From an uncultured Victivallales bacterium (lineage in GTDB: Bacteria; Verrucomicrobiota; Lentisphaeria; Victivallales; UBA1829): DNA of 64,000 nucleotides. Below the pieces are notes generated by a model. It saw only the letters and a program-made list of their open reading frames with translations, was not told where the DNA came from and did no database searches. Positions 1 through 12,500 of this stretch are shown here, piece by piece. Both the position numbers and the translations under genes were made by a program. The stretch is taken from the NCBI GenBank assembly GCA_944391115.1, contig CALXSJ010000006.1, positions 124,001-188,000 of the forward strand, given 5' to 3'. Within the stretch, counting starts at the first letter, position 1. Every line of letters starts with the position of its first letter.

Positions 1-1551
1 GCCGCTGTCCCCCCACTGGATGTAGAAGCTCGCCCCGATGACGAAGACGCCGAAGAAGTTGAACAGCGTGTGCGCGAGCGCGGCCTGTTTCGCGATCCGG
101 TTTGCGGTGAGCGCCGCCAGCTGGGCCGTGACCGTCGTGCCGATGTTGGAGCCGAGCACCAGCGCAATCGCCGTGTAAAGATTGATGAGTCCGCTTGCTC
201 CGAGCGCGAGAATGATGCCGGTCGCCGCCGAACTGCTCTGAATGACCATGGTCACGACCATCCCGATTCCGATTGCTCCGAGGAGTGCTGCGAAGGGCAT
301 GTATCCGCCGGGCGGAGGCGCGCAGTCGAAGGTGCCGAAGAAGGCCGTGAAGGAGGGAAATTCTCCGATGAGCTTGAGTTCCGAGCTCATGATGCCCATG
401 CCGAAGAAGAGCATTCCGAAACCGAGCACCGTTTCGCCCCAGCCGCGCAGGTATTTCCATGTGACGAACATCAGCAGAAGCCCGAGGATGATCGCAGGCA
501 TGATGATGCTGGAGACGTCGAAGGCGATGATCTGCGCCGTGATCGTGGTTCCGATGTTGGCGCCGAAGATGATGCCGATCGACTGCACCAGGTTCAGGAG
601 TCCCGCGTTGACGAAGCCGATCACCATGACCGTCGTCGCGCTGGAGGACTGGATGACCGCGGTGACGAAGGTCCCCGCGACGACCGCCACATAACGGTTG
701 CTGGAGAAGAAGTGGAGAATGCTGCGCATCCGCTCTCCGGCGGCTTTATGAAGTCCGTCGCTCATGAGCTTCATGCCGAAGACGAAGATTGCGAGTCCGC
801 CGAAAACGTTCATGAAGAGTGTGTAGACGTTGACGCCGAGTTCCGTCACGCCGATTCCGCGGACTGTGGCATTGGATTGCGTGGCGCCGACTTCAATGTT
901 GAAATTGTATTTCCCGGTTTTCTTTCCGAGCTTGACTTCCGTGCGCGCCACTCCGCCTGCATCCGTCAGGACTGTTTTCTGCGAGAGGTTCGCGCCCGCG
1001 CCGGCGGAGGTTGGCATCGGAGTGAAGTAGACCGCCGCGCCTTCCACCGGTTTCCCTTCGGAGGAGACGACTGTGACGGTCAGCGGCTTCGGCAGCGTCT
1101 TCCCCGCACGCCCTTCCTGATCGGTTCCCGCGATTTTGATTCCAGTGATGAAGCGCACGGTGATCGCCTTGTCCGGTGCGTCAGCGGGAATGACCCGGAG
1201 ATACTGGTCGCCTGTTTTTCTTCCCGCCATGACTTCGATTTTGGCGAGTCCTCCCTCGTCGGAGACGGCCTCCTTCGCGGAGAGACGCAGATCGGAGCCG
1301 TCGACGGTTTCGAAAAGCACCTTCCGTCCGGACGCCGGCGGAGGATTGCCCGGATCGCTGAAAAGTCCGTTTCCGGGAACGGCGGTCAGAAGAATGTAAA
1401 GGGGTTTTGCAAATTTTTCGCCCGGCAGGGCGCATTGTCCACCGCCCAGAAAGACGGAAGCCTTGTCGGCTTTGACGTTGCGCGCATCATTGCAGCCGGG
1501 GAATACGCAGAGCGCAGCGGCCAGTGTCAGCAGAAGTCCGATTGTTTTCAC
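1..1551 (-). CDS. Na/Pi cotransporter family lipoprotein with Ig-like N-terminus (3' end cut by window)
   Basis: Sodium-dependent phosphate (or other anion) carrier of the NptA/PhoU-associated family. The reading begins at a GTG (1551-1549) with GGAG eight bases upstream and stays open to base 1, so 517 codons are visible and the C-terminus lies outside. The start gives a lipoprotein signal (VKTIGLLLTLAAAL, lipobox FPGC). Two Ig/invasin-like repeats follow, each with a T/S-D-x-G-G-x-A-x-x-x-V segment (about residues 40-200). The membrane part then carries both family signature repeats, QSSSATT with GANIGTTITAQ and QSSSAAT with GSNIGTTVTAQ. The family and orientation are clear from these motifs. 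Ion specificity is inferred from the family only. An anchored periplasmic Ig-like domain on this carrier is not the usual architecture. A PhoU-like C-terminus may follow beyond the window. Confidence 0.9.
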   Translation of the reverse strand, partial: MKTIGLLLTLAAALCVFPGCNDARNVKADKASVFLGGGQCALPGEKFAKPLYILLTAVPGNGLFSDPGNPPPASGRKVLFETVDGSDLRLSAKEAVSDEGGLAKIEVMAGRKTGDQYLRVIPADAPDKAITVRFITGIKIAGTDQEGRAGKTLPKPLTVTVVSSEGKPVEGAAVYFTPMPTSAGAGANLSQKTVLTDAGGVARTEVKLGKKTGKYNFNIEVGATQSNATVRGIGVTELGVNVYTLFMNVFGGLAIFVFGMKLMSDGLHKAAGERMRSILHFFSSNRYVAVVAGTFVTAVIQSSSATTVMVIGFVNAGLLNLVQSIGIIFGANIGTTITAQIIAFDVSSIIMPAIILGLLLMFVTWKYLRGWGETVLGFGMLFFGMGIMSSELKLIGEFPSFTAFFGTFDCAPPPGGYMPFAALLGAIGIGMVVTMVIQSSSAATGIILALGASGLINLYTAIALVLGSNIGTTVTAQLAALTANRIAKQAALAHTLFNFFGVFVIGASFYIQWGDSG

Positions 1552-1585
1552 AGTGATTTTCTCCGGAAGGTTGTTGTTTCCTGAA

Positions 1586-1613
1586 AATATAATCCTTTTT
1601 TCACGGGACTCAA
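1586..1613 (-). promoter_or_regulatory. Candidate sigma-70 promoter of the Na/Pi cotransporter gene
   Basis: On the minus strand TTGAGT (1613-1608) and TATATT (1591-1586) are separated by 16 bases. The predicted transcript start leaves a leader of about 30 bases before the GTG start. Seen by eye only. Confidence 0.45.
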
Positions 1614-1897
1614 ACACTCCCGCGTTCTTCTAACGGAATTTTAACACTTTCCGGGATTCCGGGAAGGGAAGGGGGGCGGAGGAGATTTTTCCGGAAAAAT
1701 TTTCCCCTTCCGGTCCGGGGATGTCAAGTTGGAAAAAATCGAAAAAAATAATTTTTTTTCCTTAATTTTTCTTGTATTTGGGCTCGTGCGAGTACATAGT
1801 AGCGCCGGATTTGTGTATCAAGTGCATTCCCGCGGGGTGCGCGGAAAAAGTGTGTAATATTTTAAGTTGTTGTATATTAGAGGTTTAGGAGATGCGA
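1614..1897. other. Intergenic region between divergent genes
   Basis: No coding potential was recognised here. The region holds a G-rich/purine-rich stretch (about 1660-1690), a long A/T tract (about 1735-1772) and a possible plus-strand promoter for the export cluster: TCTTGT (1770-1775), 17 bases, TACATA (1793-1798). That promoter would give a leader of about 90 bases. A second TATATT at 1873-1878 lacks a convincing -35 box. The AGGAG at 1887-1891 is the ribosome binding site of the next gene. Confidence 0.35.
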
Positions 1898-3568
1898 ATG
1901 CGGAAGAATAATTCCTTGCTTGTCATGATTCCCGTCCTGTTTGCGCTGATTGCCGTGAGCGGCTGCAAATCCTCCGAGGATTATGCGGCGGAACGCGGGA
2001 AAAAGGCGGTGACTCACCATCTGCTGTCGCAGCAGCGCGAAATTCAGGACGGCAGACCGCTTTCGCTGGATCAGTGCATTGAGATCGCCCTGCGCAACAA
2101 TCTGGACGTGCGCGTGTATGAACTGGAGCAGGAGGTTGCGAAGGAATTCCGCACCGCCGAGGCGCTCGGCATGCTTCCCGAGCTCACTTTGACCAACAAT
2201 TTCACGGCGCGCAGCAATTCCCCCGCCTCCAGCAGCAAGAAGCTTGTCTCGACCGGACAAACCTACGGCGCCAGCGTTTCCGAGGACCGGAACATCAATT
2301 ATCTGAACATCGACCTGATGCTGAGCATGCTGGATTTCGGAATCGCGTATTTCAACACGCAGCAGGCGCAGGACCGCGTATATATCCGGAAGCAGAGAAC
2401 CGAGCGCGCCGTCCAGAATCTCTCCTTCGACGTGGTGCGCGCGTATTTCCGCGTCGCCGCCGCGCAGCGCGCCATCAAGATGACCACGACGCTGCTGGAG
2501 CAGTGCCGTTCCCGGTTCGAGCTCATTGAGCAGGCCCGGAAGAAGAAGCAGATCACGGTGCCTTTCGCCTATCAGCAGGCGACGCGGTTCATTGACATGG
2601 AAAAGCGTCTCACGCAGTTCGTCCGCAGTTACGAGAACGCGTGCGTTGAACTCCGCGCGCTGCTCGGGTATTATCCCAATTCCAATATTTTTGTGGACGA
2701 ATCCGTCCTGGACCGGGTTCCGGACTTCAAGCTGCCTGAAATTTCCACGATGGAGCAGATCGCGCTGATCCGCCGCCCCGAGCTTTACGAAGTGGACATG
2801 CAGCGTCACGTCAACCTGGTCGAATGCTACAAGACGATCGCGATGATGTTTCCGAACGTCAAGCTGTTCGTCGACTGGTCGAACAACAACAACTCCTATC
2901 TGTACAATCAGAGCTGGTGGGAGCTCGGCGTCCGCGCGGCGTACAATCTTCTGAAGCTGCCGCAGAACATCCAGCGCTACCGCTCGCACCGGAAGCAGGT
3001 GGAAACCGAGGAGATGCGCGCCTATGCGCAGGCAGTCGCCGTGATGGCGCAGGTCCGCATCGCATACGGGAACCTTCTCTCCGCCCGGGAGCGTTACGAT
3101 CTCAACCGGAAGGTTTACACCACCTACGACGAGAATCTGCAGGCCGCGCTGAAGAGCCAGGCGGTCGGGCGGACCATGCAGCAGCTGGAGCTGGATCACA
3201 TGCGTCTGGCGACGACCGAGACCAGCATCGAGTCGCTGATGTCGCTTGGCGATTACTACGTGGCATACTACCGTCTCCTCAACGTGATGGGGCTGCGGGA
3301 GCTTGACGCCCGCTCCGCGGACGAACTTGCGGAGGAAATCTCCGATGCGGACAACCGCATGAAGAATGAAATCGCCGCCGCGCGCAAGGCCTTTGACGAA
3401 CAGAGGGCGGCCGCGATGAAGGAGGCTCTGGAAAAGCAGAAGCTTCTGGAGGCGGAAAACGCGGCGGCGGCCGCCGCGGAGAGACGCGCGAAGGTCAATG
3501 CGCAGATTGACAAACGCATTGAGGCGGAAAGCGCGAATTCACTGGTTCAGTCGGAAAAAAAGCAATAA
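1898..3568 (+). CDS. TolC-like outer-membrane efflux lipoprotein, first paralogue
   Basis: Outer-membrane channel component of a tripartite export system. An ATG lies at 1892, directly abutting AGGAG (1887-1891). The ATG at 1898 has a proper six-base spacing and is preferred, giving 556 residues. A signal peptide ends in a lipobox (AVSGC). The body has the OEP pattern: an entry motif SLDQCIEIALRNN near residue 50, a long helical region, a second half with an IALIRRPELYEVD-type helix, and a low-complexity Ala/Glu-rich coiled-coil tail (about 500-550). It is closely similar in plan to the second TolC-like gene at 16642. It lies 24 bases upstream of the giant surface protein gene and is probably co-transcribed with it, so export or display of that protein is the likely job (inference). 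Confidence 0.88.
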   Translation: MRKNNSLLVMIPVLFALIAVSGCKSSEDYAAERGKKAVTHHLLSQQREIQDGRPLSLDQCIEIALRNNLDVRVYELEQEVAKEFRTAEALGMLPELTLTNNFTARSNSPASSSKKLVSTGQTYGASVSEDRNINYLNIDLMLSMLDFGIAYFNTQQAQDRVYIRKQRTERAVQNLSFDVVRAYFRVAAAQRAIKMTTTLLEQCRSRFELIEQARKKKQITVPFAYQQATRFIDMEKRLTQFVRSYENACVELRALLGYYPNSNIFVDESVLDRVPDFKLPEISTMEQIALIRRPELYEVDMQRHVNLVECYKTIAMMFPNVKLFVDWSNNNNSYLYNQSWWELGVRAAYNLLKLPQNIQRYRSHRKQVETEEMRAYAQAVAVMAQVRIAYGNLLSARERYDLNRKVYTTYDENLQAALKSQAVGRTMQQLELDHMRLATTETSIESLMSLGDYYVAYYRLLNVMGLRELDARSADELAEEISDADNRMKNEIAAARKAFDEQRAAAMKEALEKQKLLEAENAAAAAAERRAKVNAQIDKRIEAESANSLVQSEKKQ

Positions 3569-3592
3569 GATAGTCGGGAAGGAAGGACGATC

Positions 3593-6500
3593 ATGAGAAA
3601 GCAGAGAAGACAGAGAAAGATTGAGATCTTCAGACTGGAAGACCGCGTGCTGTTTGAAGCCGCCGGAGCCGCCGAGGCGGTCGAAGCGGTGGAGAATGCG
3701 AGCAATCCCAACCCCGACCAGCAGAATGACATTTCCGAGTCCGAGCGCCAGGAAAAGGAAGCGCAGTCCGTCGCGAAATATGCGGGACCGGACGGCGCGG
3801 CGATTCAGGAACCCGGCGCACCCGTGCAGGATCAGGGTGCGGGACTGACCCGTCCCGACGCGATTCAGCAGGATCCGGCGCAGAAGCTTGTCGAAGGCTC
3901 CGGGGACTTTTCCGACGTTCCCGACGTGACGCAGGAGCACACTTCCGAACTTTCCGACTTCCTGAATGCCGACTTTTCCGTTACAAGCGACTCGACACTT
4001 TCCTTTTCCGACTCCCTTTCCTCCGATTCCGACACGCATGAACTGATCGTGATTGATTCCGACGCGGCGAAAGACCTTGATCTCGACGCTCTTTCCGACA
4101 AGACCGAAGTGCTTGTGCTCGACAACGATTCCGACGCGATGGAGCAGATTAACGCCTATCTGGACTCCCATGACGGGAAATATGATTCCATCCGCTTTGT
4201 CACGGACGGCGACTCCGACGCGGATTCCGCTCCGGACCATCTGGAGCTGAACGGCAGAGAGGTGTCCGCCTCCGATCTGGACGCGGTCCGCGACCATCTC
4301 GCGGACGGCGGGGATCTTTCCGTGCAGACCGCACTGGATGACGCCGCGCCGGTCTACACGCTGACGCCCGACGGCGATTTCGAGCTTGCCCATGCGGATG
4401 ATCTGCACGACGCGGTCATTCATCCGGAGATTGACGAAACGATTACGGTCGACGCTGCCGCGAATGTGCCGGTTTCCGCGCTTTCCAATCCTGTTGAAGA
4501 GGGCAGGGAGGAGCTTGTCATCATCAATTCCAATATTGCGGACAAGGATGTTGTGCTCTCCCAGCTTGGCGGGCGGGACGTTCTGGAGATCGATCCCTCG
4601 CAGGATGCGCTGAGCCAGATTCAGGATTATCTCGACGCCAATCCCGACACGCGGTATGATGCGATTCACATTCTCACTCACGGCAACGACCAGGGATTTT
4701 ACCTCGGCTCCACCCAGGTGACGGATGCAGGGCAGATGACGGTGTTCACCGGTCACATGGCGGAGAATGCCGACTTCATGCTCTACGGCTGCAATCTCGC
4801 GGCCACGGAGCGGGGACAGGCTCTGATTCATGACATTGCCGATGTCACAGGCTGCGATGTCGCCGCGTCCACCGATATGACCGGTGCGGCCGCCGTCGGC
4901 GGAGACTGGGTCCTCGAATACAATGTCGGTGTTGTCGAGACGGCCTCCATTTCCCTGAACGCGGACTGGAATTACCGCCTGGCAACGATTACGGTAAACA
5001 GCGAAGCCGCGGAATCGACGACAAATGCCACGTCGCTGCGGTCCGCCCTGAATGGCTGGCCGAATCCGGATAATCCGGATCAAAGCCGTGCTGCAGCCCG
5101 CGCCGGGGATATTATTAACATTCAATCCCAAACTGATGGCGCCACCATCGGTATTGCAATCACAATCATTGCCAATGCCGAGACCGGGGATATCACTATT
5201 TCAACTACGGGCGTTGTTCTGAATGGAACCGGATATACTAACGTCACCATTAATGTGAACGGCGGCATAGAGAATTCCAATCTGACCGTTACCGAGACAT
5301 TCACCAGCAGCGGTAGCATATCGGGATCCACAGTCAACGTCAATGCGGATCAGGCATTAATTGAGATCACCGGCGGGTCTGTGTCCGGTTCTTCTCTGAA
5401 TGCCAGCGGTGCAGGACGCATTGATGTTTCCGGCGGCGGATTTACTGACACGACAGTGATCAATTCCGGAACTGACGATATTAATATTGGTTCCAACAGT
5501 AAGTTCACAGACTCTTCCGTCACGCATTCCGGAACCGGCAATATTAATATTTCCGGTGGCACGTTCACAGAATCTCCTGTCGCGCATTCCGGAGCCGGCA
5601 GCACGACGATTACCGGCGGAGAGTTTACGGGATCGGAGAAAACCGGAACCGGTATTTCAATTTCCGGGTCCGGAGCGCTTAAGATTTCGGGAGGAACTTT
5701 TTCCGGTTTTGAAAAAGCCGTTGAATTTTCCTCCTCCGGGACCGCCACCATTACCGGCGGTGGTTTCACGAAAAATGTTTACGGTCTGGTCAACAACGGA
5801 ACTATGAGTGTTTCCGGGTCTAATGTCTCCTTTACATCGAATCATAACGGCACCGATGAATCTGCTGCCACCGCGGGCGCAGGCATTCTGAACAATGCCT
5901 CGGGTGAGTTGTCCGTTTCCGATGTGACGATTGGCGCAATGGGGGGCGGCAATTATTACGGTCTGGAGAATCACGGGTCAATTACTGCGCTCAAAGATTC
6001 GACGATTCAGTACAATATGATGTCCGGACTCCGCAATGAGGGAGAGGGATCTATTGACTCAATAAACAATGTCACGCTTAATGAGAACGGGTTCATCCTC
6101 GATGAGGAGGGAAATTCCTATACGGCACTTGGCGGCGGATTGTACAACAGCGGGACAATCAAGAAATTCATCGATATTCAGATTACAAACAATCATGCCG
6201 CGCAGGGCGGCGGAATTTACAACACCGGAGAGATTTCCGCCGATGTCAATGATCGTTCCTTCAATATTTATATTTCAGGAAATGAAGCTACGCAGGGCGG
6301 CGGCATCTATTGGGGCGGCGGTTTCCTTGACACGTCCGCGCTTGTGTACCAGTATGGGGATCCGGACAGCCGCGGTCTCACCGGCAATACGGCGCATCAG
6401 GGCGGCGGAGTGTATATCGCTTCGGGCGATGTTCTTTTCCAGGATTTCCGTTTGTTCGAAAATACGGCCGATCATGTCAATCTGGAGGCATCAACGTATG

Positions 6501-9500
6501 CGGGCGGCGGACTTTACATCGCTTCCGGCGCAAAAGTCATTCTCGACAGCGTTACGGTGGAAAACAATGTCGTGGAGAACTGTTCGAACGGAATCAATCC
6601 AAAGTATTGGCAGTATTATTACAATGATCCGGATCTTGCAATCGGGGATACCGGAAAGACCACGGATCAGGGCGGTCGCGGAGGCGGCATTTACAGCGAA
6701 GGAACCCTGACAGTTCTTCATTCTCAATTTAATAAGAATGTTGTGAAATTCGCCAACAGCAGCCAGCTTCCGGACTATTACGCATTTCTTGACACCCTTT
6801 CCATGGGCGGCGCCATTTATTCCTCCGGAACTCTGACGGTTTATGATTCCTATATTCATAACAATACCGCGAAAAACGGCCTCGGCGGCGGCATTTATCT
6901 CGGCGGCGGAAGCGCCACCATTGCATCCACTGAATATTATACCGGCGAATCGCTCTGGCAGCAGACCGGCTCTTTGAATTCCATGATTATTACCGGAAAT
7001 ACCGCCAACGGCAGCAGCGACGGGACGCAATATGCGGCCGGCGGATTCGGCGGCGGCATTTATTCGGATTCCAGCGTGAACCTGACTCTGGACAGCGTCA
7101 CGCTTTCCGGCAACATTGCGACTCTTACAGTCGCTTCGTCTTCCGGGACGTCTTATGACATCGGGCGCGGCGGCGGACTTTATTTTGGAGAAGCGGACGC
7201 CTACCGGACTTATTCCGCCGTGACATCCGCTCCGCTTCTTGGAAATGGCGTCCTGACGATTGACGGCACCGTCCGCGATCTGACCAACGGGAGTGCGAAT
7301 GTCGCGGAACTGGAAATGAACCGGCGGACGAGTTTGATTTTTGACAACCACGCGGTTTCCGGAAGCGGTCTTTACATCAACAGCGCTTCCACCGTCAGCA
7401 TTGGCAATACGGAAATTTACAACAATGCCACTACTGCATCCCCTTATTTCACAAATACCAATGACGCACAGAATTTCTTCCAGAATTTTGTCGTGTCCTC
7501 CAATCAGAAGGATTCTTCTGTGGATATCAAGGTGGAGGCGCAGGACATTTCCGCCGCCGGTAAATTGTTCACCAGCAGCGGCATTGGACTGTATCTCGGC
7601 GGTTCCGGGGCGACCGCGTCTCTGGACGGCGTCTCCATTTACGGGCACGACGTCAACAATGCCTTCGGCGGCGGCATTTACGTCACGGGGGATATGTACG
7701 GTTCCGGTCTGGTTCATTTGAATCTGGTCAATACCACGCTTTACGACAATACCGCGGCCTATGGCGGAGGTGTGTATATCGGCGAAAACGCGTCGGTCAA
7801 CATTCTGAACACCACCGTTGCCGGAAACACTGCCGCAACGGCCGGCGGCGTGTATATCATCGGCAGCAATTCCGCGGTCAATATCCTGAACTCCATTCTT
7901 GTCGGCAATACAGGCGGCGACCTGGCGGCGGAATCCGACGCCCCTGCGATGAATGACATGTATTCGCTGTTCGGATCGGTTCTCGTGAAAAATTCCCTGA
8001 CGCTTCAATATGAACAGCAGAGCGTGGATCCGACCAGCTGCATTAATGTCGAGGCGAAAAATATTTTCGCAGATCCCACTCTTGCCAATAACTGGCAGAT
8101 TCAGGGAGCCCAGTACAGCAAGGCGTTCACGCCCGCGGGCAAGGTTTATTACTATGATTACGCCTACGGAACTACGCATACTCTGGCGATTTCCGCAGAA
8201 GGCGCTGCCGCCTACAAGGGTGTTTACACGGCGATTGATCTCGCAACGTCGGTCATGTACTTCAACACGCTGAATTCCCAGGCGGTTGCGGCGGGACAGA
8301 CGAGCGGAACCTGGATGAATTTCTCCTCCCGCACGGCTGCAACGGTTTCTTCAGACAAGATTGTGTCCTCCTCTCAGAACGGCCTGAACCGCCAGACCGG
8401 CGCAAACGGATCGGTCAGTTACAACACCTACAATATCGGCGCCTACCAGCTCACGGTAACCGATGTGTTCTACTATGATACTCCCGCGCAGAATCAGCTT
8501 GATCCTTTCGGAGAAACCCGTTATGAAGCATATGTTGGTTTTCAGCCTTCTGACGGAATGACCGCCTCATTCAATAATACGGAATATACTTATAATGCAA
8601 CGACCAGGACATGGAACAATACGAATAATTCCTACACTCCTGTGACCGGAGACACGCTGACTGTGGATGGCGTGGATTATAAGTATGACGGAACGGCTTG
8701 GGTCGCGACTCCTGTAACCGGAGACACGCTGACTGTGGATGGCATGGATTATACGTATGACGAGAAGGCCTGGGTCGCGACTCATACTCCTGCATCTGGA
8801 GATACGTTGACCGTAAGTGGGAAAACGTATCAGTATAATGCGGAGACAGATGAATGGACCAATCAGGATGACCCGTTTGAGACTTACACACCGAAGACCG
8901 GAGACACACTGAGTGTGGATGGCGTGGATTACACGTATAACGGGACAAACTGGACCGTAAGTTACGCTCCTGCTGCCGGGACTACTGTTTCTGTGAATGG
9001 CATGGATTACACGTATGACGGGACAAAGTGGACAACGACTCACACCCCCGCTTCCGGAGATACATTCGGCCATGATGGAACCGATTACATTTATGACGGA
9101 ACGAACTGGGTTGCGACTTACGCCCCCGCCGCCGAAGATACATTCAGTCACGACGATGGAACCGATTACATTTATGACGGAACGAACTGGGTTGCGACTC
9201 ACGCTCCCGCCGCCGGAGATACATTCAGTCGCGATGGAACCGATTACATTTATAACGGAACGAACTGGGTTGCGACTTACGCCCCCGCCGCCGGAGATAC
9301 ACTCAGTCACGATGGGACCTTCTACATTTATGATGGAACGGCCTGGGTCGCGACTCATACTCCTGCATCTGGAGATACGTTGACTGTGGATGGCATGGAT
9401 TATACGTATGACGGGAAGGCCTGGGTCGTGACTTACACTCCTGTCAATAATGATACGCTGACTGTGAATGGAGTGACTTACACGTATGACGGTAATGCAT

Positions 9501-12500
9501 GGAAGGATTCTGCCGACAACGAATATACCCTCCAAATTAGAGATCAAATTGCTGGGACAGATTATGTTTACAATGGCAAGAACTGGGTGGAAACTTATGC
9601 GCATGAAAATGGTGACAGGATCAACGTCGACGGAAAGCTTTATACCTATAGCTCCTTCTACGGCAGCTGGCGCAGCTCTGCCGGTGATGAGTATACCCCT
9701 GAAGCCGGTGATAGAATCGTAGGCACAGCATATGTGTATGATGCCGGTATTTCGGCATGGGTGAACACCCATCTTCCCGCAGATGGCAATATGATTTATT
9801 CCTCGGGAAGCATATTTACTTACAATGCAATGACAGGGACATGGAATAATGTCGCCGCGACTCATACTCCTGTATCTGGAGATACGTTGACTGTGGATCG
9901 TGTGGATTACACGTATGACGGGACGCACTGGATTGATGCCGATAATACTCCAGTTCCTGGTTCGGGAGATATTATTACCACCGCTGACGGAACGACATAC
10001 AAACTTGGCATTGCTGACAAGTTGGTAGAAAATCTTCCCTATCGGTATTATACTGCTTCCGGAGAATATTACGTCCGTCCGATCATCAATACTACGGATG
10101 ATACGATCAACCCCTATGACGGCTCTTTGTCCCTCCGCGAGGCCATTCTGCTTGCGGGAGAGAATCTGACAATCAATTACACGCTGGATCCCGCCATCTA
10201 CGGCGAGAATCCCGATGCGCCGGTCATCAGTGAAAAGTTCCATTTCGGAACAGAGATTGTTTTGAGCGAGAAAATTGCTGCTGGAGGAAGTCTTGAATTC
10301 ATAATCGGAGAATCCAATGTTTACGGAACTGCGGCGGATGGCACTTCTCTCACTTCCTCCTTCTATGATTCGATCGGAATCAACAAGGGTTTGACCGACA
10401 GTTTCGGCAATGACATTTCCTACCGGATCATTGCGGGAACGGTGGATCCCACTTCCTATAATGTGACGCTTCCGGCCTCCTCGCTCCTGCCCTTCGAATA
10501 TGACGCAACAGATGATGCCACCTTCCAAAGCCTGAATCTGACTTTGAAGGTCAGAGACAGAGATCCGGTCAACAATGATCCCGGACGTTTCCGCGTATTC
10601 GACGTGATCAGCGGAGACATTACGCTTTACGGCGAAGGAGCCGGCTCCCTGACCATCCTGGGCGGCAATGTTTCCAATGACAACAATCCGGACCGTCCCG
10701 CATCCGAACGCACGGATGAGAGCATCAGCAATTTCGGCGGAGCGATCCGTCTCTCCGGCGCAGATGCCACGCTGACTTTGAACGGCGTCACAATTAACCG
10801 GGGAATCGCCAACCGGGGCGGCGCAATCTACGTCGCGGACGGAACTCTGAACCTGATCGGCACGACGACAATCAACGGCACGGTGGCGCATGGATTCGCC
10901 TCCGCCGGCGATAATGTCAGCCAGGTGACCTACGGCGACGGTTATGTATATACATCCGGATACGGCGCCGGGATTTACATGGCCGGCGGCAGTCTGGTGA
11001 TCGGCATGGACGCACTGTCCGCGGAAAAGGCGGGCGAGGCGTTTTACGCGTCCAATGTGACGATTTCCGGCGGCACGGCCGCACAATACGGCGGCGGCAT
11101 TTATCTTGCGGGCGACTCTTCCCTGCTCGGAAATCATTCCCTTTATGCTTATGACGCGGAAAACCGCTTATATGCTCCAGTTTCCGAATCGTTTGCCATT
11201 TCCGGCAATTCCGCCGTCAGCGGCGCGGGACTTTACATCGCCACGACAGGGAGCGTTTCCCTGGAGCGGGCAACGATTTCCGGCAACACTCTGCGGCAGG
11301 GGGTTTCCTCCAACTTCAAGGTTCCGACTTCAGGCATTCCCGCATCCTACGGAGGCGGTCTTTATGTCGCAGCCGGCAGTTCCGTCAGTCTGAAGGGCGT
11401 GACTGTCACGGGGAATGTGACGGCAACTTATGTCCGTCCGGGCTCCGGCAGCAATCCTGACGTTCCGAACTATGTCGTTTCCTATGGCGGCGGTATTTAT
11501 GCCGAAGGAACTGTGACAATTTCGGAGTCGAATCTGTTTCTCTCCGGAGGAGATGCTCCGGCGCAGGACATTGCCAACAGTTCGATTTCCTCCAATACGG
11601 CGTTGCGCGGCGGCGGCGTTTATCTTGCCGACGGCGGAACATTCACCATGAGCGGCGCTGATCCCGGAAAAGGGGGCGATGTGGCTTCTGTTTCCGGAAA
11701 TAAAGCAACTGCAGGAAGTTACACTAATGAAACTTCCAATACAACCGGACAGGGCGGCGGCCTGTATGTCTCAGCCGGCGCGACTGCGAATTTGTCCAAT
11801 GTTGTGCTTTCCGGCAATATTGCGAATTCTGTGTCCTCCGGTGCGGCAGCGGATAACAACCTGAGCGGGCGCGGCGGCGCGGTCTACACCGCCGGTGTCT
11901 TTTCTCTGACGAATACAACGCCCTCCTCCGAGACGCTGCGCATTTCCATGAATGACAACAGCGCGGCTTACGGCGGAGCCGTTTATCAGGCGGGAGGAAC
12001 GGTTTCACTCTCCTATCTTTCCATGTATGGAAACAAGGCCAGCGGCGACACGAGCAGTTCCACTTCCACAGGAGGCGCTCTGTATCTGGCGAATGGAACT
12101 GCGAATATCCTGAATGCGACGATCTCCAAGAATATCGGGGATGCCGCCATTTATACCGCTGCCGGCACTCTTACCTTGACCAATACGACGCTTGCACTGA
12201 ATACTGGTTCAAACTGGGGTCTGGTGAATTCCGCGGCGACCGTATTCCTGAGAAACACTCTGGTGATCGGCAACGGCAATTCCGGTTACAGCAATATCAA
12301 TGATGATAGTGAATATACCAATGACGGATATTCTCTTGTCGGAACGGAGGAAAACGGATATTCGGCGGAGCTGATTTTCGGGACGAATGGCTTTGATTCC
12401 GAGACCGGTGTTATTCAGCTTGATCAGACTGCCGAGAATCCCGCACTTGCCGGAGGATATCTGTATCGCGATTCGGTTGGAAACGCTTACGATCAGCTTG

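Noticed and set aside
70-1584. Long plus-strand open frame of 504 codons
   Set aside because: It is antisense to the Na/Pi cotransporter, which has clear family motifs and a lipoprotein signal. The product is Arg/Asp/His-rich with no recognisable domain.
8555-10005. Possible CRISPR array because of regular spacing
   Set aside because: The repeats are degenerate, in frame, of variable length and translate into a consistent peptide unit; there are no unique spacers and no cas genes.
8567-11137. Minus-strand open frame of 856 codons within the giant gene
   Set aside because: A shadow of the repetitive coding strand; its apparent repeats are the antisense of the GDTLTVDG repeats and it has no start context or domain.
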